Below are positions 25,801 through 37,137 of a stretch of 64,000 nucleotides of DNA, piece by piece. The DNA lies in contig NW_019775414.1 of assembly GCF_001039355.2 (NCBI RefSeq), positions 545,179-609,178 of the forward strand, in the 5' to 3' direction. Origin of the DNA: Lingula anatina (lineage: Eukaryota > Brachiopoda > Lingulata > Lingulida > Lingulidae). The first letter of the stretch is position 1. Every line of letters begins with the position of its first letter. The translations under genes and the position numbers were made by a program. Under the pieces are notes generated by a model that did not search any database, had not been told where the DNA came from, and saw nothing but the letters and a program-made list of their open reading frames with translations.

Positions 25801-28800
25801 TTCAAGGTCCATGTCTAGCTGTCTCAACTCCTCTTGCAACTGATTCACCTTTTCATGGATTTCATTGCAACTAAGGTAAAAATGTAATTAGAAGAAGTTA
25901 AAAAATGAATAGAAGTAACAAATATGTAATCTTCACAATGAAAACTGTTATTATCAATGAACAATGACAGTTTTGTTTTCGTGTGCTAAAAGGAGAATAA
26001 CTAAATGAAATGAAATCAAAATTTTACATATTAAAAATTCACAAAAATTAAAGTTGTAATGCACTTACTGTCTCTCCATGCTAGATATCTCTTGGTTATC
26101 TTGTTTGACTTGATTCAGTAACTTTTCCCTTTCTTCTGCTGGGGAACCCTTAGCTTGTGCTTCCTCCATTAGCTGATCGCGTTTCTGTTCCAACTCAAAT
26201 AACTTCTCATATAATTGTACTAAAACAATAAACAAGATTGTTACACCAGTGGAGCAATTCATTTTAACTAACCCAATAAAAAATATGAAAAGATGCCCTG
26301 CCATTAGTAAATGTTAAAGTCATGTCTTCATTAACTTCATTCAAGTATTTGGTAATAATTACCTGCTTCTTGTTTCACTTGAGATAATGACAGCTCCTGT
26401 AAAACAAATAAGATGTTTTAATTGAATATTCAACATTATTAACCTTATAACAAGGTTGTTTGCAAAATGTTCCAAGATTTAACCTATTATCTTTAGACCT
26501 GCTTGGCTGACCCAAAGGTAAACCATTAAACACTTTTACATAATTTGATTCGAAAAGTGCTTTGCTATCTAATCCAACAATGGGAGTTTATCCCTTTTTA
26601 CCTCCTCCAAATTGGTCTTCTTTGTGTTAAGAGCATCCAGTTCTTGTTGTCCTTTCTCTAAGTCCATCAGTAACTGGTCATTTTCCTGCTTTAGCTGCAT
26701 ATATCTCTGGCGCATTTCAGGGTTCTAAACAATGTAAATATTAAGAATTTAGTAATAAATTAAAGAACATTTAAAAGGTAGCAGTTGCTTATAAAACTGA
26801 CTGTTGTTTTATCATTAACTATACCATTTTTAAGCAAGTTTAATAATTATGTCCTTAGAGTTTAGCTAATGTTGCTTATGATTTGATATCTTTTGTAAAA
26901 GAAAAAAATTCAAGTATTTCAAATATTAACCATATCAGCCACTAAGTTATCTGCCATCCTCTTTTCCTGATCCAGCTCCTGCTCAAGTTGTCTGATGTGA
27001 TTTTCTTGTCTGAAAACACAAGATGAAATTACACATTTGCCCGACAATAATCTAACACAATGCCATCAAAAAGCATTATCACAGATTGCAAAAAGATGCT
27101 AATGATATTCATTGACAAATAGTATATCTAAAAGTCTCTGAAGCTCAATATCATATCCATTCTGTCTTGTTTTGAATGAAATGTGCTTAAATTAAGGTTA
27201 CAAAATATCCCTTTTTAAACCATGACTCACTCTTGTTTTTGTGTGAAAATCGCATCAATGTTCTTTGCTTCTCTTTCATTCTGGGCTTGCAACTGAAAAT
27301 AAAGTACAAACAATCAAAATAACACCTTAATACAAATAATATTTTATTTAACAACTCTTACTGCAATATGCTTTATATAGTAAATACAGTGATTGAAAAA
27401 AGAGATATGAAAACTACATGTATTAATTATACTAGGTATATAAGATAAGATATATAATAAGATAGTGACACGAATTTAGCAGTCACTGCTTACCTCTTCA
27501 TAATCCCTCTGTATGTCTCCAATATCTTCATCTGTATTCAGTTTATCCACTAACTGTAAGAGTTTTTTTAAAAGAACATTAAAAATTGCAATTGTTTATA
27601 TTTAGACAAATTGTTGTTTGTACAAATTAAAAGTACATGCAAGAAAAAAAATTAATGTTTTAGAACTACTAGATTTATTTCATAAACAATCTCATCATAC
27701 ACGCAGATATGCTTACTGTATTGTAATCTCCCAGCTCTCCCTGTAGTTTACCCAAGTCTCCAGCCAACTGCTCTGCTCTGAAAGCAAGATATACAATCAT
27801 GCCAGATGTTATTTCCAAAAATATGAAATACACTTTAAAATGCTAACCATAAGCATGTCCATTGAAACTTCACTGTAAGTATGTGACATTATTCAACAAT
27901 GCAAAAAATAAAAAATAAATAAATAAAAATAAATAAATTTTGGAAGCTTACCTCTTCTCATAGGTCAAAAAACTTGACTGTTCTTCATTGGCTTGTTCAA
28001 TGTCTTTTCTTAATTTGTTGCACTCCTGGTTCAGTTCATTGTGCTTGGTCCTGAAATTACACATTAGATTCATTCAACTGTATCTATTAAGTTCTTGAAG
28101 GCAATTTTGTTTTATATCAAAAAGACAGCTTTTAAAATATTAACATCTCCTATGAATAAATATGACATTAAAAAAAAATATTGTTAGTAGTTCAAGTGAA
28201 AACAATGCCACTAAGCACACAATATTGGTCTAGGGAAGTGTTTGACATCACCTGACTTAAAAAAAAAAAAGTATATAACGGCAATGAAACAAACGCATGC
28301 TTAATGGTCTGAGTTGAAAATGCACACAGCATTTACCTTAGTTGTCCTAAAAAGTATGACCTGTCTTGTACCTGGCGATGAGGGCCTAAAAGATAGAAAG
28401 AAGAAATGAATGCCTGAGTAAGTTTCTTAATGAACTTATTACTTGTAGTATGGATAACAATATATAAAATCAGATACTTAGGTTTATATATTTGTTATAC
28501 AACATACCTCTTCCCCCAGTTTTGATGCCTCCCAAACCTTGTTGTGTCATGGGTCTGTCAGTAACATTAATAGGGGCTGCTAATGCTGTAAAAGAAGAGA
28601 ATATTATATACAAAAATATGATATGAATGCCTGCTCCTTTGAAAAAGCAGCTATAACTGGTCAAACAGGAACCAACCTTTATATTAATTGTGTTTGTCAT
28701 TATGTCTTTATGTAATTACTCCAAATTAGTCTCCAATACTTCTTGGAATGGAGGAGATAATAACATCATATGGATTATGCAATAAAGGGCTTAATGCTGC

Positions 28801-30099
28801 CCAATGTTTTTCTCTTTACAAGTTAATTATGTCTCGAAATAAATTTTGACAAACCTTCTAGTCATGTACTAGTACCTGAGACATTTATAAGCCCTGTACA
28901 AAAATTTGCTTCATTTGAAATAAATAAAAAATAGAGTTAATTCCTTTACCTGCTCCCCCTCCTTGTACTCCTCCCCTGGTTCCTGGTCTTCCAGTGCCTG
29001 GTACCTAGAAAACAAAGCAATTCCTTGAAAATGATATAAATTCTACATAGTTTCTATAATCATACTGTTTTTACATATAGAAAGAATGCACCAAATGTAC
29101 TGAAAATGATTAGTGGTGAAATAAGTATTGGTATTTTGCATGAACAAATATCCCTTACCATTCCAGTTGTTAACCTTGTTGCTGTTCCAGGTGGTCTACC
29201 TACAGGAGCTGTAAAATAAGCAATACCCTTTGCTTCAATGTGAAAAAATGTAATACCTTGCCCTTTCAATATAGACTACTTCATGTAAAATAAATTACTT
29301 GTGATTTTTTTGTAAAAAATATACATAGTATGTAAGTATAAAAAGTATCAATGCAACAAAATAAACAACAATATATTTTTTTAATGATTTTATAAAAATA
29401 ATTGATAAGAAGAAAAGTTTACCAGGTGCTCCAATTTTTGGCCCACCTCTGGAGGCAGTGGTCGGCCTGCCTGAACTTGATGGTGGCCGGTTCCTAAAAT
29501 TATATTTGAACAAAACGTCACTGAATATTACTATAAATCACCAATGACCATTTTTCTAATAAAAAAGGCTAAACATGCAGAATTTGCCTTAGTTTTCAGC
29601 CTTAAATACTACGCAAGTAAGGCCTCATAACACTGTGTTAGAAACTCTTCGTCAGATCATTTCACTTACAAATGACATGCATAAGCTAGAATAAAAAGAC
29701 TGAAACTCCATAAGACTGGTGTGTGAGTCAATACAAAAGGATATCAATTACAAATGATATACTTTAACACCCCATTTCCATAGATTTTTAGATCGATCTA
29801 TCCCTGTGGGGAGTCTCACTAGATTACTGTCAGCTTGGCCGGCTTAAGCGTCTGTCCCGCCTACTTAAAGCTGTAAGGGGGTAATTAACTATGGTGCCTG
29901 CTCGGCTGACTACAATTTAGCGTGAACCCCCAGGGAGTTAGGTCGATCTAAAACTTAATCTTTAGATCAATCTAAATCTCTGGGAAAGCACCCTAAGGTG
30001 GGAAGGAGGGCACATTTTCCCCCAGATTGTGGATAAATAAAGCCTATGGAGTTTCTAACACATTGTGGAAGTAGGAACATACCTGTGGTATGGTAGCAT
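22845..30099 (-). CDS. IFT74: Intraflagellar transport protein 74 (IFT-B core)
   Basis: IFT74 pairs with IFT81 in the IFT-B1 core that carries cargo, including tubulin, along cilia. Twenty-three coding exons, higher coordinate first: 30099-30083, 29493-29423, 29208-29159, 29004-28950, 28585-28508, 28385-28337, 28050-27952, 27777-27717, 27553-27494, 27292-27231, 27009-26931, 26724-26602, 26396-26363, 26219-26069, 25870-25791, 25636-25583, 25252-25212, 24974-24918, 24752-24632, 24314-24151, 23832-23707, 23356-23296, 22966-22845. They total 1815 bases, 604 residues plus TAG, close to the usual 600. All phases join and introns are GT..AG; the last acceptor (AAAG) is weak. Residues 1-90 are a Pro/Gly/Arg-rich basic tail, the tubulin-binding part in the family, with the conserved [14 protein letters not shown]. 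The rest is coiled coil with family blocks such as [10 protein letters not shown] and [14 protein letters not shown]. The start ATG is the first after an in-frame TGA at 30111. No defect seen. Confidence 0.97.
25413..25504. repeat. Microsatellite (TTAA)n in an IFT74 intron
   Basis: About 22 units of the self-complementary tetramer TTAA, between the IFT74 exons at 25583 and 25252. Probably length-variable and able to form a cruciform. Confidence 0.95.
29768..29993. repeat. MITE-like element in IFT74 intron 1
   Basis: A patch richer in GC than the surrounding intron, with imperfect inverted ends. The left end reads catttccatagatttttagat and the right end, reversed, gctttcccagagatttagat; both then carry a GATCGATCTA-like block. 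It has no coding frame. Possible TTAA (left, 29764) and CTAA (right) flanks hint at a TTAA target, but the right one has a mismatch. The intron's splice sites are intact, so the insertion should be removed on splicing. Confidence 0.5.
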
Positions 30100-30363
30100 G
30101 CAAGTTACTCAGTGTTTGTAATTTGTACGGCAAACACTGAGGTGACGTACGGAATGGAATTAATGAAATAAAATATACCAAAGATACTCATAAAACCTGT
30201 GATATTGATGTCAGTAAAAATACAGTTTATTTTCATAACAAAGGGAAAATAACCTGAAAAACACAGCCTAGGTTTATAACATTTGGAAGTTGGAAATAAA
30301 ACGAATTTGTTCTTGATTGAGTGAGAAGACAACATTGGGGCATTGAAGATTCGAAGTGAGCTT

Positions 30364-30374
30364 GGTTAGCAACC
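30364..30374 (-). promoter_or_regulatory. Weak RFX half-site-like motif upstream of IFT74
   Basis: The minus strand reads GGTTGCTAACC, about 265 bases upstream of the IFT74 start. Cilia genes are commonly driven by RFX factors through X-box sites whose half-sites resemble GTTGCC or GGTAAC. Here the central spacer of a full X-box is missing, so this is only a suggestive match. Confidence 0.15.
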
Positions 30375-30790
30375 TTGAATTAACAGCTACAATCAAACTC
30401 TTATACCATTCCCATATACAGTCTCATACTCACATGATTCAAAAATGATAAATTCAACTTAAGCGCAGGTCTTTTAGGTAGATCTATCTTCTTTCCCTCG
30501 TATAAACAAATGTATTTTTCTCATGAAGCAAACTATCAGAAAGTATGTGCGCAACGCATGACGGGAAATATAAAGTCCGCAGAAAATCGTTAATCAATGA
30601 TTTAAATATATTTCTTTTTATCATTTCTTGCTTTTATTATTTTTATATAGTAATAATATTTAAAGGTTTTTAAGAATTTATATATGTCCCATTTCTAAGC
30701 TTTCCAATCAACCTTTATATAAAAAATTTCGTAAATTAAATTTGCCCCGAGCTGATACATAGCAGACGGACAAATTCTCATCTAACACAA

Positions 30791-30827
30791 TCCAAAATCA
30801 GTTATCCAAAATCAGTTATCCAAAATC
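30791..30827. repeat. Short tandem repeat, 14-base unit
   Basis: The 14-base unit tccaaaatcagtta occurs 2.6 times without change. Confidence 0.8.
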
Positions 30828-31332
30828 TTAGGCACGGCCAGACAAGTCATTTTTAGGAACATCTTATCTAAATAAATCTAATGTGGAATTTTCACATTAG
30901 ACTATGTGACAAGCGACGTGCTTTAGTGATGGTCTATTGATTGCGTTCGTGTTCGTGTCCAATCGTGCACGTTCGTCTTTGGTGCGTTCGAAGTCTCTTT
31001 CGCATGTACACGAGGTTCGTGTATCACGCCGTCAGGAAGACGTTCGGATTGAGGCATATTTTGTTATTTCAGGTAGGCTGGAATGTTCTTGAATAGGTTT
31101 TGGGGGTTTCTCTTATTTTTTGTGGTTTACGTTGTTTTTCTCTTATTATTCATCCTTTATCTTTCCGTATCTTTTTCACTTTTTGCATTTATTGTACCAC
31201 CAACGTGGCGCTGGCGGTGCACATGGTTTTATAGTCTCAACTGGTCTTGTCCGCCGGCCCCGTCAACTCTCTTTGGCCTTTCTTATTAGCCTCTGTTACT
31301 TTACAATCAAAACCCTACTTTTCTGTTTGCTA

Positions 31333-32244
31333 CTAAGTTTGACAACTATTTTTGTTTCTGGGTATTGTTATCTTATGTAGTTGACTAGTTCTCTTAGTTC
31401 CGTTGCCCGTACTGCCTGAGCTGATGTTATTAGAGCCTGTGATGACTGTGACAGTTCTGGGCTGTCCAAAATGTTTTTCTGTCATTAGTTTTTTGGCATC
31501 TGAGATTTTCTTTCCATCTAGTACATAGCAGTGGCTGTTTGTCTTTGGGAAGAGTTTTTCTGCTTGGAGATCTTTCCCTATAGAACTGGAGATGACAACA
31601 TTGTCTAATTTCAGGTACATGTAGTTGTAGGTATCCGTAATTGGGTTGGTATGCATTATCTCTATGTTTTGGGGGATCTCTGAGGTATTAGGCCCTGTTG
31701 CTGTCACTGAAGATCTGGGTTGGCCATAATGTTCTCTTGGTGTGGAGCTGCATCCTTGTAGCCATTGTTCAGTAATGTTGTGTTGCCTGTATTGCCATCC
31801 ATTAATTTCTTTTTCAGGATTTGGGAGTCGGGTATTATTCCAGCCTGCTTTGAGACATCTGGCTAGCATGCCCGTGCCTGCTCGTGACAGATGAATGCCA
31901 TCCATGTTGTAGTAGCGCTGGCTGGTGATTACTTTGTTTACAGGAATGAAATGCACTTTTTCATATTTTGTGGAGTCTTTTTCTATATTGTCATTGCACT
32001 GTTCTGCTTTCTTGTTGAACTCCACATTTCCATAGCGTTTGGTTATTCCAGAGAAGTACAGAAGACTGTCTGGGTATTTTTGCTGGGTGGTTTCTATTAA
32101 GTAGATTATTTCAGTTCTGGTATCTTGTACTGTGGTCTGTGATAGTGTTTGGAGATCCCATATTTGATTTTGGGATATGCCAGCACCACATATAAGTAGA
32201 AGGGGGTAAATCTCTAGGGTGGCAGGAACTAAATCGGTTTTTGA
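31333..32244 (-). CDS. ORF with two partial SGNH-hydrolase-like modules (retroelement-type)
   Basis: About 300 codons are open on the minus strand after an in-frame TGA at 32247; there is no clear start. The first half has a beta-strand-Gly block (LLLICGAGISQNQ) in the position of the family's G-x-N-D block, then the C-terminal signature DGIHLSRAGTGML, where SGNH/GDSL hydrolases keep the catalytic Asp-x-x-His. The second half begins again with an N-terminal-like block (VVISSSIGKDL) and a VITGSNNIS block, then ends. The order C-half then N-half suggests tandem modules, each incomplete. SGNH domains occur in ORF1-type proteins of some LINEs, and LINE remnants lie directly upstream. The catalytic Ser of the usual GDS motif is not seen in either module, so activity is unlikely. 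Product uncertain. Confidence 0.45.
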   Translation of the reverse strand, partial: SKTDLVPATLEIYPLLLICGAGISQNQIWDLQTLSQTTVQDTRTEIIYLIETTQQKYPDSLLYFSGITKRYGNVEFNKKAEQCNDNIEKDSTKYEKVHFIPVNKVITSQRYYNMDGIHLSRAGTGMLARCLKAGWNNTRLPNPEKEINGWQYRQHNITEQWLQGCSSTPREHYGQPRSSVTATGPNTSEIPQNIEIMHTNPITDTYNYMYLKLDNVVISSSIGKDLQAEKLFPKTNSHCYVLDGKKISDAKKLMTEKHFGQPRTVTVITGSNNISSGSTGNGTKRTSQLHKITIPRNKNSCQT

Positions 32245-32329
32245 TCATACTAAAGCTTTTTATTTAATGGTTGTTCTTCAGGAGAAGATCCAGAGATGTT
32301 TTCTGACAGTTTTCCAAATTCTATGTTGA

Positions 32330-32346
32330 CCCCCCCCCCCCCCCCC
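32330..32346. repeat. Poly-C tract
   Basis: Seventeen consecutive C on the plus strand, just upstream of the SGNH-like ORF; prone to length error. Confidence 0.9.
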
Positions 32347-32408
32347 TTTAGCTTTACTACTGCTTAGGGGGATATGAGAACTGCATAGCCAGTTTATCTA
32401 AGTTTTAT

Positions 32409-33140
32409 TCAGCATATGGATGCAATTTTCATATCCATAGCTTTAAAACAATCCTCAACAAAGTTGGCTATGCATTTTGTGATATCAAAAACATTACATT
32501 GCAGAATGATAAGAAATAATTCTCTAATGGACTCTGGGGCTGCACTGCCCAGTATATCTCTAACCTGGTTAAAATATAAGGCTTTCAGTAAAGCATAACA
32601 GGGGCATATCATCAGAAAATGGAATTCAACTAAGGACATTTTGCACACCGTGCATAATTTTTTCTCTACTGGTATTTGAGGGTTCATGTGTCGATCTCCA
32701 CTTTTCTATTGCCAGATTGTGTGCACTTATTCTGGATTTGTATAGGTATGTAGCTTTGGGTTTATGGATTAATTGTATGCATATTTCTCTTTTAAAATCT
32801 TTCCTGAAGGTGCTGTAGGTGCGTAGTTTTTTTATTCTCCATGTTCAGGGATGCTAAGTGAACTTTAAAGGCTGAGCTATAGGAGCTTTGGATGAGAGGT
32901 TTTATTGTGGAAGTAAATGAGCTAGGTCTTAGATATTTTGAGAGGGTCCTCCCAGATGTCCGGGCGTCCAATAAGGGCCAGTGTATTTTTTATGCTGGTT
33001 GACCAGGTTGAGGTGTTTAGTCTGTTTAATTTTTCATTTTCGTAAAGTGCACGTGTTACAAAGGAGGTGGTATCATGGTACTTCTTATGTTGAAGGCTGT
33101 GTCGGTATTTAAGGGCCAATGTGGAGGCAGTGGTCAACAT
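32409..33140 (-). pseudogene. LINE reverse-transcriptase 3' end remnant
   Basis: Two minus frames separated by stops and shifts. The first (33140-32922) resembles the poorly conserved region after the reverse transcriptase. Between them, in another frame, a phrase like the HNLAIEK..H typical of LINE tails is readable. The second (32687-32409) contains a Cys..Cys..His..Cys knuckle (CTVCKM, then FHFLMICPCY), the zinc-knuckle found at the C-terminus of many non-LTR reverse transcriptases. The catalytic part is missing, so this is a 5'-truncated, decayed copy. It may be the same element that supplied the SGNH-like ORF nearby, but order and frames do not prove this. Confidence 0.6.
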
Positions 33141-33603
33141 CGGGTAGCTGGAAATGCGTTGACTTATTAAAATGCAAATTTATTGAAAACAAAGTAAAAT
33201 TTCATTCTTTTAAGTCAGAGGTCATATATGTCTCATATACATCATGATTCATTGTATTTGAATGGCTAGTACATTTCTTGCAAAAGTACAGTCACAACAT
33301 CTTACTTTATGTACCGGTATTGCGGTTAAAATGCAAACTCTTACAGTCATTCATGGTTCAGTGCACAAAGTTTTCATAAATACTACTTAGTAAAGTTAAG
33401 CCAAATGAAAAGTCTCTGTGTAATTCAGAACACAAGGTACAAACTACAGCCTCAACATTCAGATAGAACAGTCATTCCTGAAAAATATTAACAATTACTG
33501 TGAGTCTCATGCATCTGGGTTGTCTCGTTGCAAACAAGTCAGTATGGAAATTGACGTCAATCTCCATGGTGTAGTGAACATGCAGTAGGGCCAGTCCATT
33601 GAG

Positions 33604-34904
33604 TCAATCCTGGGCCATGCTAGAGCACAGATGTGACTTGATCCTTTGAAGGGCAGATACTAATCGCACACACTCACAAGTTGTTGATGGTAAAGCACTT
33701 GCAATGTTAAGCAAAGTGGTGAAATTTGGGTATATGTCAGAGTCCACCAACTGAAGGGTTTGACTAATACTGACTAGTGCAGGAGAAGGAGGCGACTTCC
33801 AGTATGTCCCCCACAATTTCATCTTGGCTGGCCCAGAGAATCAGGGTAAGGCAAATCATCGAAGTAGCACTCCGACATTTTGAGAATGTCTGCTTCCCAA
33901 CTTGGCTGACCTATTGCTACTGGCAGGATTGACTGTACAAACGCCACAGATGCTACCTGGTTGTCCTCAAAGCAGGTGATGAGTTCAAGTATGAGATTGT
34001 CCAGAAATAGAATGATGAAGTTTCTCATGTAGTATTCCTCTGTCTTGGTTGCTTGAGTATTCTCTCTATGTCGCTGCATTCCACAGGCCCTTGGCTTGGC
34101 TAGCACCATGTTTACTCTCGCAGCATGTGTTTCTGCTTTCTCCAACAGCTCTGATATCAGTTTGTCCACGTTCCATAGTGTTTTCAGTGTAGTGACTACA
34201 ACTTTGACATTGGCATATGCCTGATGCGCATCTCTTCCTCTTTCCCCTGCAGTTTGGTAGTAAGCCCTCTTGTGTATTGGAGAACGTTTTTGCACACCAC
34301 CCCTTATATGCCCTCACCATACTCCTGGTAGCCTATGAAGTCTTCACACACCTTCCCAGTAGACTCATCATAGTGCCGAAGGACAATTGGTAACTTCTCC
34401 TTAATTAATTGTTACTGTTGTCTGTTGCTTCATCTGCCATGATGGTGGAAAAACAGCCTTCTTCACTTTCTCTGCTGTCTTTGCAGTGACAATTTCCCTG
34501 CAGCGGTCTATGAGTTCGTTTTCAATAGCCTTACTCCTATATGTGACATTCTTTGGTGCATCCTGGCAATGTGCCCCCAGAATGGTATCACCAGCATCCA
34601 ATCTAAACTCGATTAACTTTTGAAAGTTCCCTGTGTTGCTTTTGTCATCAAAGAAAGAACTGTCGTCTCGATGCCCTCTCAGTGCCAAATTCTGTCTACC
34701 ACATACAGTGCACACAGCAGAACTGTCTTAACAATAGGTGTAAGCTTTGTCCTGTTTTCTGCAACTCTCTTTGCCAATGCATGGTCCAGTTGCTGCATGA
34801 CTGGCACAGACTTACTTTCCATCGAGTTTTTTTTATCTCTGCACATGTTGCCATGGCAGATTTGTGAGCCTCAGATATTGTGTCATGTTCTTTCAACTTC
34901 CTAA
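33604..34904 (-). pseudogene. hAT-type transposase remnant (ZMYM1/DUF4371-like)
   Basis: Three successive minus blocks fit hAT-derived transposase-like proteins. 34715-34401 holds CTVCGRQNLALRGHRDD, a family signature, then a Lys/Glu-rich part. 34295-33819 holds a helical domain ending EEYYMRNFIILFLDNL. 33822-33604 holds the C-terminal dimerisation signature CECVRLVSALQRIKS. Stops or frame changes lie between the blocks, and a further broken block (34896-34696) precedes the first. In the live family this protein cuts and pastes its own element. Terminal repeats and target duplication were not identified. Decayed copy. Confidence 0.75.
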
Positions 34905-35294
34905 GTGCAAAAGTCCATGTGATAGCTCACAAAATCAGTCTTATTCCTCCTCATCATCAATATGCTGTAGTAAATATCAGTTAAATAAAATTACTGATGA
35001 ATACAAATAAGAATGTTTAAAAATGTAGTCTTAAGAGATTCATTTTTTTTTCATCCAAAAGAGAATGAACCAAATGATGTTTAATTACCTGACAGCTAGT
35101 GCATGTGCAGAAATGTTCAACTAGCTGCTCTTTGCTGCAGTCTTCCTCAGTGCTATTGTTTGACCACTAGGAGGAGTTGTGGTCAAAATGATCACAATTC
35201 ATTGACATTGTAGACTTCCTGATACAGATGGATTCCAAAATTCTGCACTTACCATTGTCATATTCACTGCACACGAACTTCGCCCCCTCCTTAT
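34905..35294. other. Spacer between element remnants
   Basis: AT-rich sequence with no supportable feature; it may include the 5' part of the hAT remnant and the decayed tail of the Penelope copy. Confidence 0.4.
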
Positions 35295-35501
35295 TTATAA
35301 CATGTGAGACTCATGGTCTGTTATTGCCGATTTATTCCATTCTGATAGTGAAACCTGTCTCCCTGCACTCGTGAATGTTCTTTTTGATGTTACAGTCTCT
35401 ACATCTTTCTTATGTTCCTTTAGATGGTAGCAAAAGTTTCTAGATGTTTCCCCTGTTTGTGGCGGGGCAAGAATCGCAAGGGATTTGATACACAACACCA
35501 C
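35295..35501 (-). pseudogene. Penelope-like element, GIY-YIG endonuclease remnant
   Basis: The frame reads GETSRNFCYHLKEHKKDVE, the central part of the GIY-YIG nuclease of Penelope-like retroelements with its Arg and Glu region, then LSEWNKSAITDH, also typical of that C-terminus. The family's Tyr-Ile-Gly start is damaged (a frame break just before GETS). The reverse transcriptase is absent, so this is a small 3' fragment. Another Penelope fragment lies at 63.2-63.7 kb on the plus strand and is of a different lineage. Confidence 0.75.
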
Positions 35502-36239
35502 TGTACTCCTTTTTTTCTCTTTTATCCTTTGGATGTACTAGGATGTTTCTAAGTGTCTGCAGGGTGTGGTTTCATGGCTGTGCTGATGTTGTATCTTTTC
35601 TAATGTTTACAGATGTATGTTAACAAATTTAAAACAAAATAACTAACATACAAGGTCTAAAATGAAATAAAAAGTCTATCAGTCATTTTTGGAACTTGTA
35701 TGTTGCACAGGTTAAATAGTCACTCGTTGATTGTTTGGCTTAAATTTCAGGCTCTCTGAATGTCTCAGGAAGCGTGGTAGCTAGTCACAGGGACAACAGG
35801 AACTCAACAGGTAAATGCAAGCTACTTGCTTCTTTTTTAACTGGCTACTCTGAAAATTTGCAATAAAAAAAGTAAATGTGCTTTTGTTTCACAAGAGGAA
35901 TCTAAAATATTTCAGTGCATCACTTATGAAAACATTTATATAGTTTCATACTTTTTTCAGCAATTTTATACAGACAAAATGTACATGTATAAGTACCACT
36001 AGTACATCACTCATGCAAACTTTTGTATAGTTTCATTTTTTTTTTCAGCAATTCAATACAGACAAAATGCAAATAAAATCAGGGTCTCAAAAAAACCCAG
36101 AATGGTTGAAAATACTAATATGATGCCTGGTGAAAAAGCAGCAGCAGAAATCCTATGTGTCAGCTTGAAAAGGAAAAAGTTACTGACCCCTTCTACATCA
36201 CACTATTTATGTATTATGTACCCAGAGGGAACAGAAAGC
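35502..36239. other. Non-coding stretch
   Basis: No supportable gene. An exon-like block at about 35,751-35,811 on the plus strand lies between TTTCAG and GTAAATG and reads open, but it is only 20 codons and unrecognised. Two near-copies of agcaatt.atacagacaaaatg lie at 35,959 and 36,049. Confidence 0.35.
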
Positions 36240-36490
36240 ACAGAAAATGGCATTACTTCCAGTACCACCAAAACAAACCGTGCATGTGTACTTGCCAATC
36301 TTCTTGAGTGTATCCAAGTTGTCTGCTGGCACCAGTACTTTAGAGTTCTACCTGTTGACTCACAGCCACAATTTCTCCATCCCTGTCTTTGTTAACCTTC
36401 TCCATCAGTTTTTCAACAGAGTCCACAAGGATCACCATGTCTTTGGCATACAGCAACTCCCAAGGACAACCAGCACAGAATTCCTCTGGT
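36240..36490 (-). pseudogene. LINE reverse-transcriptase catalytic-core remnant
   Basis: The minus strand reads PWELLYAKDMVILVDS, matching the common PWELLYADDLVLIAES core of animal non-LTR reverse transcriptases. The second catalytic position is altered (Ala-Lys-Asp for Ala-Asp-Asp). After a stop, another frame gives a KIGKYTCTVC..G.GSNAIFC segment, which follows the core in the same family. A short, inactive fragment. Confidence 0.7.
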
Positions 36491-36700
36491 GAATTAATTA
36501 AAAGGTAGTTTTTTTTCATAAGTTGTCTAGAATGTAGATCTATATATATTCAAAATGTACCCCATCCCCACATGCACTTATAAAAAAATAGAAATGAAAA
36601 TTTTTCCTGAATCAACACACCAATAAAAGATAATCATCTTTTTTTTAAACCTATTTTTCATCATTTGGAAGAAACTCCACAGCTCTCTTTCTAATGTAGT

Positions 36701-36799
36701 ATATAATATAATATAATATAATATAATATAATATAATATAATATAATATAATATAATATAATATAATATAATATAATATAATATAATATAATATAATAT
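36701..36799. repeat. Pentanucleotide microsatellite (ATATA)n
   Basis: About 20 perfect 5-base units (ATATA/ATAAT). A period of 5 keeps all three frames open and gives a spurious Ile/Tyr/Leu repeat protein on the minus strand. Confidence 0.95.
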
Positions 36800-37137
36800 G
36801 TGATCCAGTCGTGTGACAGAGAAATATTAGTTCATTATAATTTATTGCCCAGAGTAGTCCCTGACTCCATCTTAGTTTTCTGTTCAAAAGTAGAGAGCAG
36901 TATTTGCAGATGCCAAAGCAGTGCAGCTTCTGCACCCCTTATAATTCACCCAGCTATGTTTGTCTTGATTTTGGGGCTAGCATTTATTTCCATTTTAGTG
37001 CATATACCCCTGGTACATTGATTGTAGGAAATTGGTATCTTCCAATATATATATAAAAGTACAGCATTAAACAGTGTAGAAAAAAGTCAGTGTGGAATTT
37101 ACCTTGGCTTTTAATTTTACACAACATTCTCTTCCAG

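Larger units (their letters stand above)
30100..31080. other. IFT74 upstream region
   Basis: Holds the IFT74 5' untranslated region and promoter. A CpG-bearing block with repeated CGTTCG/TTCGTG words lies at about 30,900-31,050 and could be a promoter or the edge of the repeat zone that follows. No gene supported. An upstream non-coding IFT74 exon is possible but not visible. Confidence 0.4.

Noticed and set aside
25683-25874. Plus frame across an IFT74 exon
   Set aside because: Antisense shadow of the exon 25870-25791.
30900-31050. Possible tRNA because of repeated TTCGTG and GTTCGAA words
   Set aside because: No acceptor stem or cloverleaf pairing could be drawn.
31083-31380. Plus frames with hydrophobic stretches
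   Set aside because: T-rich low-complexity sequence gives Phe/Leu runs; no start or domain evidence.
36651-36935. Minus frame with Ile-Leu-Tyr-Tyr repeats
   Set aside because: Translation of the pentanucleotide microsatellite.
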